This document shows positions 23,682 to 34,217 of a stretch of DNA of 64,000 bases, piece by piece. The stretch spans positions 3,911,315-3,975,314 of the forward strand of contig CM041199.1 of the NCBI GenBank assembly GCA_023078555.1, read 5' to 3'. The translations under genes and the position numbers were made by a program. The notes below the pieces were generated by a model, which saw only the letters and a list, made by a program, of their open reading frames with translations, had not been told where the DNA came from and made no database searches. The stretch's first letter is position 1. Each line of letters opens with the position of its first letter. The DNA is from Ulva prolifera. Taxonomy: Eukaryota; Chlorophyta; Ulvophyceae; Ulvales; Ulvaceae.

Positions 23682-25467
23682 ATGGGTCAAGATGAAGTAG
23701 AGGCCGAACAGGCGCGCCTGTTACACGCGTTCGCAGGTGCCAAGATGCTGCCCAATCGAGGAGAACCTATTCGTCGATTTTTGCGCCGACAGACGCATGT
23801 ATACTTGCAATGTCAAGAGCTTAGTGGCAAGTTGTCGGATAGCATATCTATCCTGCTTCCAAGCGCGTCGGTGGTGTATCTCTATAGCAACCACCTCACT
23901 GATGCCAGTGCACTGAGTCGTCTTTCCGGCCTTCAAATGCTATATTTACAAGTTGCGATCTATCCCACAACATTGTGGTGCTTTTTCTTGGCGTTGATGA
24001 TTTCATTCTCAGGATGATGCTCGACACAGGACAATCAGCTGACGTCTACAGCACCGTTCAGCCCTCTAACAGCTTTGCAAAAGCTCAACCTGGAAGGAAA
24101 TTGCATTGATCATGTGTCAGGGCTGGAGAATATGAAAAGTTTGAAAGCTCTTTACATCTCTCGCCAACGGTTATCTGCTGGTAAAGGTGTCACATTTGAC
24201 GCAGCCTCAGTACACGGCCTCTGTGGCAGCCTTGTGACCTTAAGAGCATCATGTTGTGGACTTCAACGCATATCAGGTACTCATGCTATTCAAACCTGTG
24301 CACTCGCATCTCCACCGCTCTCAGCCAGGCCAAGTTCCGGGGTTTGTGAGCATGCTGGCCACCTGTAATTGCGTGCAAAATTCACGTGCATACCAAGTCA
24401 TGGTTCAGCAAAGCCAGTACCTGACTCATCAATGGTGTTGCAGACCTGGCCAAGCTGCATGCTTTGCAGTATGCTGATTTCTCATGCAACGATCTGCAAG
24501 ACCCAACAGATTGCCTGTCGTTTGCAACATCCTCGCCTGTTATCTGTGATCTTGATCTCAGAGAAAACCCCGTCTGTGCGATTCCAAAATTCATTGACGA
24601 GGTGCTCCTCATCTTCCTCTCATTGCCGCCTCAATTGCAAGGCCGATTCATCTCTTCTTTTGCAAATCCTCTTCGGGTCCGCTTGTCATGAATACTGACC
24701 TGGCCAAACATTTCATTCTTCCTAATCCCGTGATGCGGAAGCATCACTTGAGCTAATCATCTCGATGTGAGGTGTTTGTTGGCAAATATTGAATATGAGG
24801 TGCCTCACAGTGCTACAGCTGAGTGGCAGAAGCCAGGTCAATTCTGCGAAGATGTCCCAGATGGTGTACATCACTTTGACCTCATAAATCTCTGCAGGTG
24901 ATAGCTGCAGGTGAAAGTATTTGGCGCCTGAATGGATCGGATGTTAAGGCAGAGACGCGCATGTACTTGCAGCAACTGGCCAAACGTGGAGTGAGGGCAC
25001 CAAACATGCCTGCAGGCGTGAAGCGATTGGAGTCTAATGGTGCATCAGCTGCTGAATGCCACATCGGTGAAAACATGTCAGGAACTCTCGGTCGCTGGGC
25101 TTGTGCTCACCCCACAAGTGCATCTTCTGGCGCCAGGCTCAGCAGTAAAGGCTCTAAAAGCAGCGAAAGGCTTGGTGGCCATGACCCTAGAACGGCATGC
25201 GAGAAAGTGTCGATGCAATGTGTTGGTGTGGCACTTGGTGGTACTGTTGGGATCAACGACAATGCCGCCAATGGTGAGGCTGACGCTGCCGGCGAGCGCC
25301 CTGGGCATGGCTTCCATGCAGCTGATGCTACCCATGATAGAGCTTTGCCTTTGCGAGGCTTTGGACCAGGAATGCATGCTCAGGCAGGCAAGCTGCCAGA
25401 GTCCTTCATGCAAGTTCCCAATACGATGGTGCCATCGCGGCGGAAGAAAGCAGTGTTCCGGCCCTAG
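23682..25467 (+). CDS. PPP1R42-like leucine-rich-repeat protein
   Basis: Exons 23682-23951, 24030-24276, 24444-24601 and 24898-25467 join in phase to 414 residues. The ATG at 23682 is the first in frame. Several SDS22-type leucine-rich repeats are visible (VVYLYSNHLTDASALSRLSG, LQKLNLEGNCIDHVSGLEN). The diagnostic segment ALYISRQRLSAGKGVTFD matches the LYxxxQxLxxGExLxFD signature I recall from protein phosphatase 1 regulatory subunit 42 (LRRC67), a centrosome- and cilium-associated protein. The exon 3-4 junction keeps the same number of residues as the human protein between NPVC and the LxG motif. The family is about 310 residues in human, so roughly 120 C-terminal residues here, rich in Ser, Gly and Ala, are extra. 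Codon use is moderate in GC throughout, unlike most neighbours. An unrecognised intron within exon 4 is possible. Confidence 0.8.
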
Positions 25468-25751
25468 CTACTAGCTAGTAGTGTATGTGTGGGATCTCGT
25501 GCCCGACCCAAGGTGTAGCAGGTAAGGGAACCTTTTTGGCATATTGAAGATCAACCTGCGCGCTTAGAAGTGTATCGGGGATCTTCTGCACACATTTCGG
25601 TTGTGTGGCAATGTTGTCCATGGCATTGCACCCCCCCAGGTGTGGGATGTGTACCCACATGCTGGTACAGCAGATGGCAAGCAATTGACGCCTGGCATGC
25701 AACAGGAATCCCAGCAGCGACTTGTTTCGTGCTTGATGTACAAGATCAAAC

Positions 25752-26003
25752 TTAAATAACAACCCGTGCAGCCACTATGAGCGCAGATATGAGCGCCAGC
25801 CCCACAAAGCACGCGCCTATCAGCCAAATGCATGGCACTTGCCTGGGCAGCTGGGCCCAGTTCTGCACGGGTGCACTTTGCACCTGTTCAAAGAAGCGTC
25901 GCAGCTGGTCATCGCCGCAGCGAGCTGTTGTGGAATGAAAACCTGGGTATCCGTGCGTAGTTGCGATGTGAAGTAGTCCCTGATTGAGCGCCTGCCTACG
26001 CAT
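25752..26003 (-). CDS. small tail-anchored membrane protein, unrecognised
   Basis: An 83-residue frame starts MRRQALNQGLLHIATTHGY. After a polar region it ends in a single strongly hydrophobic segment (WLIGACFVGLALISALIVAA) and the tail RVVI, the layout of a tail-anchored protein. The start chosen is the first ATG. A possible acceptor (GCGCGCAG) lies just upstream, so this could be the last exon of a longer gene whose 5' part is at 26004-26250. It is convergent with the PPP1R42-like gene and divergent from the kinesin gene. I do not recognise the family. Confidence 0.4.
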   Translation of the reverse strand: MRRQALNQGLLHIATTHGYPGFHSTTARCGDDQLRRFFEQVQSAPVQNWAQLPRQVPCIWLIGACFVGLALISALIVAARVVI

Positions 26004-26256
26004 CGTCGCTGCGCGCAGGCAACACCAGAAGTTCTTTGCATTCACAGGTGTTCGATTACACGATCTCAGGATGTTGAGAACCTAGCCATTGTGGAATTTA
26101 TGCCGTTGTTCTGATTTAGTTGGTTTTGTGGCACGGTGGGCCCGGTGGGCAATGGCTGATCGTTCAGCTTGCAGTCCTCGGAGTCAGATCACGCAATCAA
26201 GATACCACTGCGGAACAGAGCAATCCTCGAAAGCCTGACTGCAGATTTGGACGGAT

Positions 26257-29200
26257 ATGTCCTTTGGCCGGCTGCCTGTGAAGGTCCACGTTCGTGTGAG
26301 ACCGTTGCCAAGCAGCTTGCAGTGCGATGTCGCTGGTGACAGCAAAAGGGATCCAGCAGATGGTTTCATCGAGGTCAACGGCTCGCTGCTGCAGCTTCAT
26401 GATGTTGGCAAGCAACATACATCCCAGTTTGCTTTCGACGATGTCTTCGGGTCTCAAGCTGGTCAGGCACAGCTGCACGATGCTATTGGGCAGCCTCTGG
26501 TAGAGCACGTCCTGGCTGGGTACAACGCTTGCTGCTTTGCCTACGGACAAACAGGCAGCGGGAAGACATACAGCATGGTGGGGGAGGTGCAGTCCTCACG
26601 ACAGTGTAGCAGCTATGGATTTGCCACAAACGTCAGCCTGTCAAAGATCCACCTGCACAGGAGGATCCCAAGGGCGATCATCTCGGACTTGCCCCAAGAT
26701 GTATTGAAAGCATGTTCAAGTCCATCAAGGCAATGAAGGGTGGAGGCAGAACTGTTACCACACACATCAGCTTCATAGAAATATACCAGGAAAATGTTCG
26801 GGATCTGGGGAAGGCAGTCTCACATCTACAACGGAAAGGTGTTGCGTGATGCTACGGTACTCGCAGCTGCCTGACTGATGCCTTGGCCTGCCCTACACAA
26901 GAGCTCCATATTCAAGCGTTCCTCAAGTGCCTGGTTGCAATGAGCGTGTCTCAACACGCTCTGCCATGCAGATAAGAGTCGAGGCACCACACAGGTACCA
27001 GGCATCACGTGTCAGCTGCCAGCTGCACACACTGCGACAGAGCGCAAGATCATCGAAGACCTCGCCCACGAGTCCCTTGACATCATGGATGACCCCACAA
27101 CAGGTACAAAGATCCGCAACTTGCACCATGAGGAGGTGCATAGCCCGGCAGAGGCGGCCGCCATCCTCCTGGCAGGCACGCGCTTGCGGGCGACAGCAGC
27201 GACGGTTAAGAACGACGTCTCGTCGAGGTCCCACACCGTCTTCACCGTCTACACTGTTATCTCCTCGTCCACCTCTGACGAGCCGCCACTCGCAGGTGCG
27301 GCCTCTGCCGGCACCACACTTGAACAACCACAGTGACAGGACTTGCCTAGAAACCCAGTTGCACTCACACTTACACACCTTGCAAACAGGCCGGCGTGAG
27401 AAACACGCCCAGAGCCACAGTACTGCTTCCAGCACACCGCACTCACTCCCCATCCCAGAAGTTGCCCGGTCTGCCGATTCGGTGTGCAAGCGTGCAGAAG
27501 CATGCTTCCGTACAAGCGTGCTGCCGCACGCATGCATGGTCTGCAGCTGCACCAGGCCCTCAGTGGCAGTGCGTAGATGCCGGCACACGCATGCCACAAG
27601 AGTGGCCACGTTCGCGGCATGCCAGTGGCTTCGCCGGCGCAGAAGCGGAGGGCGAGCCCCTCCATCACGCAGTGCGGATTCGAGCGCTCCCACCTGGGGC
27701 TCCACCATTATCCTCTTGCCACACGCTGCGCTCCGGCAGGGGATGGGGGCTGCGGTGATGTGTGGCTGTGGCTCAGCCAGGGTGCACCCTCGTGTACTCA
27801 CCAGCTCACTCACGGACGTGCAGGGAAGCTGAATCTGGTGGACCTCGCAGGCAGCGAGAGCCTGCGGCGGGGGGGCGGCGCGGCGGAGGAGCGGCTCGCG
27901 GAGGCCCGCGGCATCAACACCAGCCTCTCGGCCCTCGGCAAGGTCGTGATGGGCCTCGCGACGGCGGCCCCCGGCGGCGGCGGCGGCGCGGCGCGGCACG
28001 TGCCGTTCCGCGACAGCAAGCTCACCCGCGTGCTCAAGGTGCGGTCAGGGTGCCGATCAACTTAGCAGTTTGAAATTGTGAACGGTCCGATGAACATGGC
28101 GATGTGACCATACGTGCCACTGCATCCGTCTACGTCGCGATGATCCAATGGTGCAGCGGTCATGTCACAGGATGGCCAGGGGTGACAGCAGCTACGGGCT
28201 TGTCGCCGGTAGCCTGCGGTCGTGCATGCATGGCGTGATCACATGCTTGGGAGTGTGAGCAAACGGTGAAGCCGGCCGTATGGGGCGGGGCCACTCGATT
28301 CGCAGGGAACGGGCATAGTCCCGCAGCTGGCGCCCGTACCATTGCTAACGCGGGGCGTAAACGGACAACTAGCTTCTCACTGCTGTGAGATCATGATGGC
28401 AGTGTCCATGAAGCTGCAAGGGGTGCGGTAGCACTGCAGCGATGCATGCGGCGGGTGCAGGACTCGCTGAGCGGCAACTCGTGCACGCACCTCCTCGCGT
28501 GCCTCTACCCGCACCCCGACAACCTCCGCGAGTGCCAGGCAACGCTGCAGTTCGCGGTGCGCTGCACCAACGTGCACACGGCGCCGGTGGTCAACACGGT
28601 GGCGCCCCCCGGCGCCGACGCCGCCCAAGCCGCGGCCATCTCGCGCCTGCACGGCGAGCTCCAGCGCCTGCAGCAGGTGCGCTCGGCAGCGCTGCATGCT
28701 GAGGTAAAAGAAAACTTCTGGGTGACCCAGCATGCATGAGTGTGCACGCTTTTCGGTGACATGCTTAGCGTTTCTCGGGTTGCTCGCCCATGTGCGATGG
28801 CATCTGTGTGACTCAGAGGCATCTTCGCAGATGCTCTCGTGATCGAGAGCCTGTCAACAGTGCTCGAGGAAGCGCGTGGTGTCGGTTGACACCTCGAACG
28901 GGTTGATCTGCGAGGGGTATTCAACAACCTGTGCAAACCATCGGATATCGAAATCCGACAGGAGCTCAGCCGGGTAAGGGCCCAGCTGCAGCGGGATCGA
29001 GCGTGTGCAGGAGCTGGACGAAACACATGCGCACTACCAGAAGCTTCTGGAAGAAGGCAGCGGCGGCGACAGTGCGGCCAGCGAGGACTACGGCGCTTTG
29101 GAGCCCCCCGTGGGTCCCCCTCACAGCGCCGACGCAGCCTCCCCGAGCATACACGGCAGCGCCGGGGCAGCGGGCCGTGCGCCACGATTCGGCAGACAGC

Positions 29201-32200
29201 CCGCTGGGCATGCTGGGCGAGGATCCCCTGCGGCGGCTGCACCAGGGGCGGAGCGGCTTGTGCTGGCGGCCTCAGTGCAGAGCTGCCTCTCTGCCGCGGG
29301 GTCGGTGAGTGCGAGGGGGGGACAGAGGGGGGCTGTGGGGCAGCAGGGGAGTGTGCCGCGGAGCGCGCGTAGCCGGCAGGCGGCCGCTGCGGCGGCGGAG
29401 GTTGCTGCGGCGACCGAGCGGGCACAGTGCGCTCCTTCGGCCGTGCATCTCCATCGCAGTAACGACTTCGACGACCGACTTCACGCGAGCCGATCTATGG
29501 TGCAGCTGGAGAAGGCTGAATTAAGTGTGCAGGGGACCCACAGCAACACTGAGCGTGTGGGGGTGCTTCATGGCTTGGCATGTGCCGGTTCGGCGTGATG
29601 CATATGCGCCATGTGTGTAGGAAGCTCGAATCGCAGCTGGAGCACACGCAGCTGCTGCTGTCGGAGACGCGGACGGAGCACGCCGCGCTGCGGCAGCAGC
29701 ACGCCGATACGCTGAACACGGCGATGAAGGACACCGCGGCGGCCGCGGCGGCCCGGCTCGCGGCGCGCGACACGGAGCGCGAGCTGCGCAAGCAGCTGGC
29801 CGCCGCACAGGCGGACGTACGCGAGGCACGCGCTGACGGGGCCGCGGCGCTCGCGGACGGCACCGAGCGGCTGCAGCATGATGTCGAGACGCTGCGCCGG
29901 TGCGCACTCGCCGCAAAGGAAGCGCTCAGAGTCACCTCTCTGGGTTGCGTATCCTGGTAGCTTGTGAGTTGGGCAGCGTGTGTTTGTCCGTCAGCCCTGC
30001 ACACAAAGGGCGCGGTACTGGGGTGCGTGTGTGGGGGTGTTACGGTGACAGGAATCCGCACGTCGCAGGATGGACTGCTGCACCACGGCAGCACTGCTCG
30101 TGCTGGCAACGCTGAAGATGTATATGCAATCTTGGGGCTTGTCATAGCTGAGCTTGACACAGATCTGATCTTGTCCATGAACGTTCCGGGCAGTGCGCCA
30201 GCTACTGCGGCAGGGCGAGCGCTCCACCGTGCCTGCAGACACAACACAGAGCTGCTGCGTGCTGTTCCTGACGCGCTGCAGCAAAAGGCGGCGCTCGCCG
30301 CCGAGCATGACAAAGCGCTGCACGAGTGCGAGGCGGAGGCGCAGCGGCGCTGCGTGGAGCGGGCGGCGGCCGCGGAAGGGGCGGCTGCTGAGCAGGTGGC
30401 CGCAGCTGAGGAGCGCGTGCGGGCTGCGGAGGGCCGGTGCGCCGCTGAGGTGGCAGAGGCGCGGCGTGCGGCGCGTGTGGCGCGGGATGACGCTGTGGCG
30501 CTGGTGCGCGCTCCCCCACGGCACAACGCCCCCGCATCTGACCCCCCCTCCAACAAGTAGAGGTTGTGCAGTGCACAATGAGCATGATGTGGAGCATCGG
30601 TGCCGATCACGATGGGCTGTGTGCGTGCATGCTGCCGGACCCACACTGCAGTCCAGTGATCTGATTTTTTTTTCGCGAAGGGTGATGTAATGGTCCAACG
30701 AGCGGAGGCAATTGATGATTTGATGTTCACGATCATCAACGGTGGTATGAGGTTTTCTCGCAGCATGATGTAAGAATCAGATCAGTGGCGGCGATAGAGG
30801 AGTTGGTCTGTGTGCGCGTGCGACCTTGGTGTACTCATTGCATGGAAGTCATGCATGCGCAACGATGTATTTGCAGGACGAGGCATGGCGGAAGGAGGCG
30901 GTGGTACTGTGGAGTTACACGGACCGCCTCGCGGCTGCGCTGGACCTACGCCTGCCGGCCCGCACCCGCAGCGGCGGCGGCCGCCCCGCCACCGCGGCGC
31001 CCGTGGTGCGGCCCCGCACTGCCGCGGCATCCCCGACCAGCAGCGGTGCGCTTGCGGACGCAGGCGCGTGCGGCCTGGTTTCGTCAGGCAGCGTTTCCCG
31101 GGACCGTGAATGGGACCACGGCCGGCGGGTGCCCGCCGCCGCACCCCGCCGTGGCTGCGACGCGTGCACCACCCGTCCCATGCATGCTGCGACGGGACCC
31201 GCTTGCAGCGGTGGCCGTGTGGAGGTTGGCTGGCACGGGAACGGCCGCGGAGGAGGGGCCGATGGGAGCCCTGAGTGTGAGCCTGGCCGGGGGGACCTGC
31301 CGGCGCCGCTGGACGCGAGGGGACTGGCGCAGGTGCTACGGGCGGTGAAGGCGGTCGAGTCGTACCTCTGTTGCATGGGCAGGGTTCTCCACTTTCCCGA
31401 GGCGGTGTGCGACGATGTGGACGGTGATGACAGTGGTGCGGGCCTTGCATGCATCTCCCCGACATGTGCCCGCCGGCGCCGGAGCTGTGCGGTTTCGGAG
31501 GAGTGTCGTGAGGTGCTGCATGCATGACACAGGAAGTTTCAATGTCAATGCGGTGTTTGGACCTCAGAGATGCAAGCGTGTCGCAGCACGTACAATCGTC
31601 CGCGCAACGCAGCGGGCTCAGAGAGCCGGCTGGCGCTCAAGTGGGAAATCACTGTGCGGTGCCTGCAGGCGCTGCGTCGGAGGCGCAGACCGGGCAGGCC
31701 CAGGGTGCGCCGCCAGGGTGGAGGCTGGCGCTCGAGAAGGCCCGCCGTGATGCCACCGCCGCTGCGGTGGAGGCCACGACGCTACGCGCGGAGCGCGATC
31801 GCCTGGCCGCCGCTTATGATTCGCTCCGGCTTGACCCCCCCACTGCGGGCGCCGCCGCGCCGGCGCCCAGCTGCGGCGTACCCGCCCCTGACGATATCTC
31901 CCAGCTGGTGCGGCGCAATTTGGCCTTGAACCTGCACGATCTGCAATTGGGGTTGCCTTTTCTGCTTTATATTGGGGTCGCGTCCTGATGCTACTAGGCC
32001 GAGGCGCATCACGCGTTGGCGAGGTGCAGAAGGTGGCTGCCGCCGACGACTTCAGCCAGTCACATCTCCACGCATGTGCAGGTGGGGAGGGAGCGGGCTC
32101 TGCGGGAGGAGCTACAGCAGGCCCGCGCCGCGGCGGAGCACGCGCAGCAGGCGCAGCGGCGGGCGGAGGGCCTGCAGGCGGCGCTGGACGCTGCGCGGCG

Positions 32201-33022
32201 TGCATTCGGCACTGCCGCCTCTCCCCCCGCCGCCACGCTGCGCCCGTCCCCGGCGCGGCCCAGCAGCGCGCCCCTGCGCCGGCCTGCCACCGCGTTCTCG
32301 CTGACTGGCCCGGACAGCCGAGGCGGCCGCAGCGGGGTGGGGGCGCTGAGTCAGGGGTTGTCGGCGAGATCGTCGCCGCTGGCGGCGGAATCTCAGATGC
32401 ACTTGAGGGGTAGCGTAGCCGCAAAGGCGAGGGCGCGGCCGATGTCGGCTCTACAAATGCGGTGAGTGTCATTGGTGGTCCACCCCCTGTAGAAGCCGGG
32501 TGTGCGGTGTCACAGACTTCGCGTGCTGGGTGTTTGTTTGAGTATCACATGTGCACGAGCGGCACACGGTGAAGCTAGCCGTGCTTGTGCTGCCCTAAAC
32601 GCAGCGTGTCCAGCATCTGCGGCCAGCTGCGGGCAACTCTACGCGCGTATGGTGCGCATCTTGTACGTCCGACACAAACCCCTATACCATGAAGATTGAC
32701 ACGCAGCATTCCGTGCCACCCTGCGTCCTCCAGTGAGGAGCAGGCGCCACAGAGCATGGAATGCTGCGCGACAGCTCGGCCACGCAGCGTCCGGTTCCTC
32801 CACGCATTCTCACCGTGCAGATTGACAGGGGACTGTACATCTGGCCACGCGGCCACGGCCGCTGGCAGCATCCACGGCCGCCTGAACCGGCACGCCTACC
32901 TCTCCCCCGCAGATTTTGTGGCGACGCCGGAAGCCGCCAAGCTTCGTAACCGCCAACGCCCCGCGTCCGCGCGGCCGGCGGGCGGCTGGCGCACCCCCGG
33001 CAGCGCCCACCACTGGTCCTAG
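26257..33022 (+). CDS. N-terminal-motor kinesin with coiled-coil tail
   Basis: Exons placed with confidence: 26257-26586, 26661-26838, 27041-27295, 27824-28038, and one from 28461 to 28676 or 28703. Later exons are approximate: about 29011-29304, 29621-29935, 30230-30510, 30877-31400, 31680-31950, 32080-32465 and 32910-33022. The motor begins KVHVRVRP and has the P-loop GQTGSGKT (residues 97-104), [16 protein letters not shown], switch [14 protein letters not shown], switch [13 protein letters not shown] and [19 protein letters not shown]. It ends in [19 protein letters not shown] Gly/Ala-rich insert follows switch II. The tail has several Ala/Arg/Glu-rich coiled coils ([38 protein letters not shown]). 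It closes with basic Pro/Ser motifs of the form [10 protein letters not shown] and [11 protein letters not shown]. It should move on microtubules; the subfamily and cargo are not resolved. The 5' motor exons are less GC-rich than the rest. Confidence 0.85.
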
Positions 33023-33437
33023 GCTAAGCCCCCTAGCCTTCCAGTATTCTGCAATCAATCCCCGGGAGGGGGGGGGGGGCATTCCATATCACCCCGCCCC
33101 CTCACCCGGCCCATGGCGACATACACTCTGCTCACCTCTGCGCGGGGCGCTCTCTGGTGCATGCGTATCGCGCGAGCATCGCCCGAGCACCATGGCAAGT
33201 CGATGTTACGTCTCCAGTGGCTGATGCCGCACTGGGGAGCGACTGCGCGTCACCATCACCACGTGGACAGCATGCAGCGACGGAGTCTGGACATCTACCA
33301 GTGTGCAGCAGTGATATGCAGCAGCTGTGCCGAGGGACGGGCGTGCACATGGATATACAGCATTCGTGTCTGTTGGCTACAGATCTGTGGACTTGGAGGC
33401 CATAGGATTGCAACTGTGATAGTGGATCTGGAGAGTG
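33023..33437. other. spacer after the kinesin gene
   Basis: It contains the 3' end of the kinesin transcript and a short G run near 33068. No gene was recognised. Minus-strand frames here look protein-like in places but could be extra 3' exons of the weak gene at 33438-34002. Confidence 0.35.
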
Positions 33438-34002
33438 CTAATTCTGAAGGCTTGGGCTGCCATGCTGTGCTGGGGCGCGGGCACCGAGTCCTTCACAAGA
33501 ACTTCTCGTTGTGCCACCGCATGCAGGCCTTGTTGCGTAGGGTTTAATGGCATCGATATGTTGTGCAGCCATGTTGAAGTTTTCTGGAAGCTCTGATACG
33601 GACCGGATTGTGTTGGACAGAACATGTGCATCGATGGCACTTAACCCTGCCGACAGCTGTTCCGCGATACCCTGCATGCTGGCCAAGACCTCCGCAGGGA
33701 GCAGATGAGTGCAACAAGCACCCTGGCGACGGCCTGCGGAGATCCTGTGGCAAAGGCACTTGATGACAGGCAGCTACATTCTGTATGCGGCATCATAGTC
33801 ATGTTTATCTCCACAACATGTTATGGAGCAGAAGCAAGGGCCGAGCCTTACAAAAGGACTGAAACATCTGTTCTATAAGATCACAAGCAGAACCAGATGG
33901 ACTTGCAAAGTTGAGAGCAAACACACATGACAACTGCATGGTCACCACTGGTAACATCAGAATCAATGTATGCAAATCAAAGCAAAGGCCTCCATAACGC
34001 AA
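33438..34002 (-). CDS. possible two-exon small protein, unrecognised
   Basis: Exons on the minus strand, 33852-34002 and 33438-33733, join in phase 1 to 148 residues. The donor is GTAAGG, unlike the GTGC donors common here, and the acceptor is CCGCAG. The start MRYGGLCFDLHTLILMLPVV could be a signal peptide or membrane segment. The second exon reads like real protein (IAEQLSAGLSAIDAHVLSNT, RSVSELPENFNMAAQHIDAI). The gene would lie between the kinesin and STK19 3' ends. No family was recognised and other splice choices are possible. Confidence 0.3.
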
Positions 34003-34217
34003 AACCTCAGACGTTCCCCTCCAGGACAGATTCTCCCTTCACCTTCGGGAACAAACTTTCAACACAAACGAAATGCAGCAGGGATGCTACGCCGTCTTGC
34101 GTGCATGCTCATAGCAAAGGCCTACTGCTGTTGCTGTGGTTGCATCGCCTCGTAGCTGTGGTGCCGTGCCACGCGGCGGCCCGAGCTCTTGTGATGGGTT
34201 CCCTCAGGGAACTTCCC

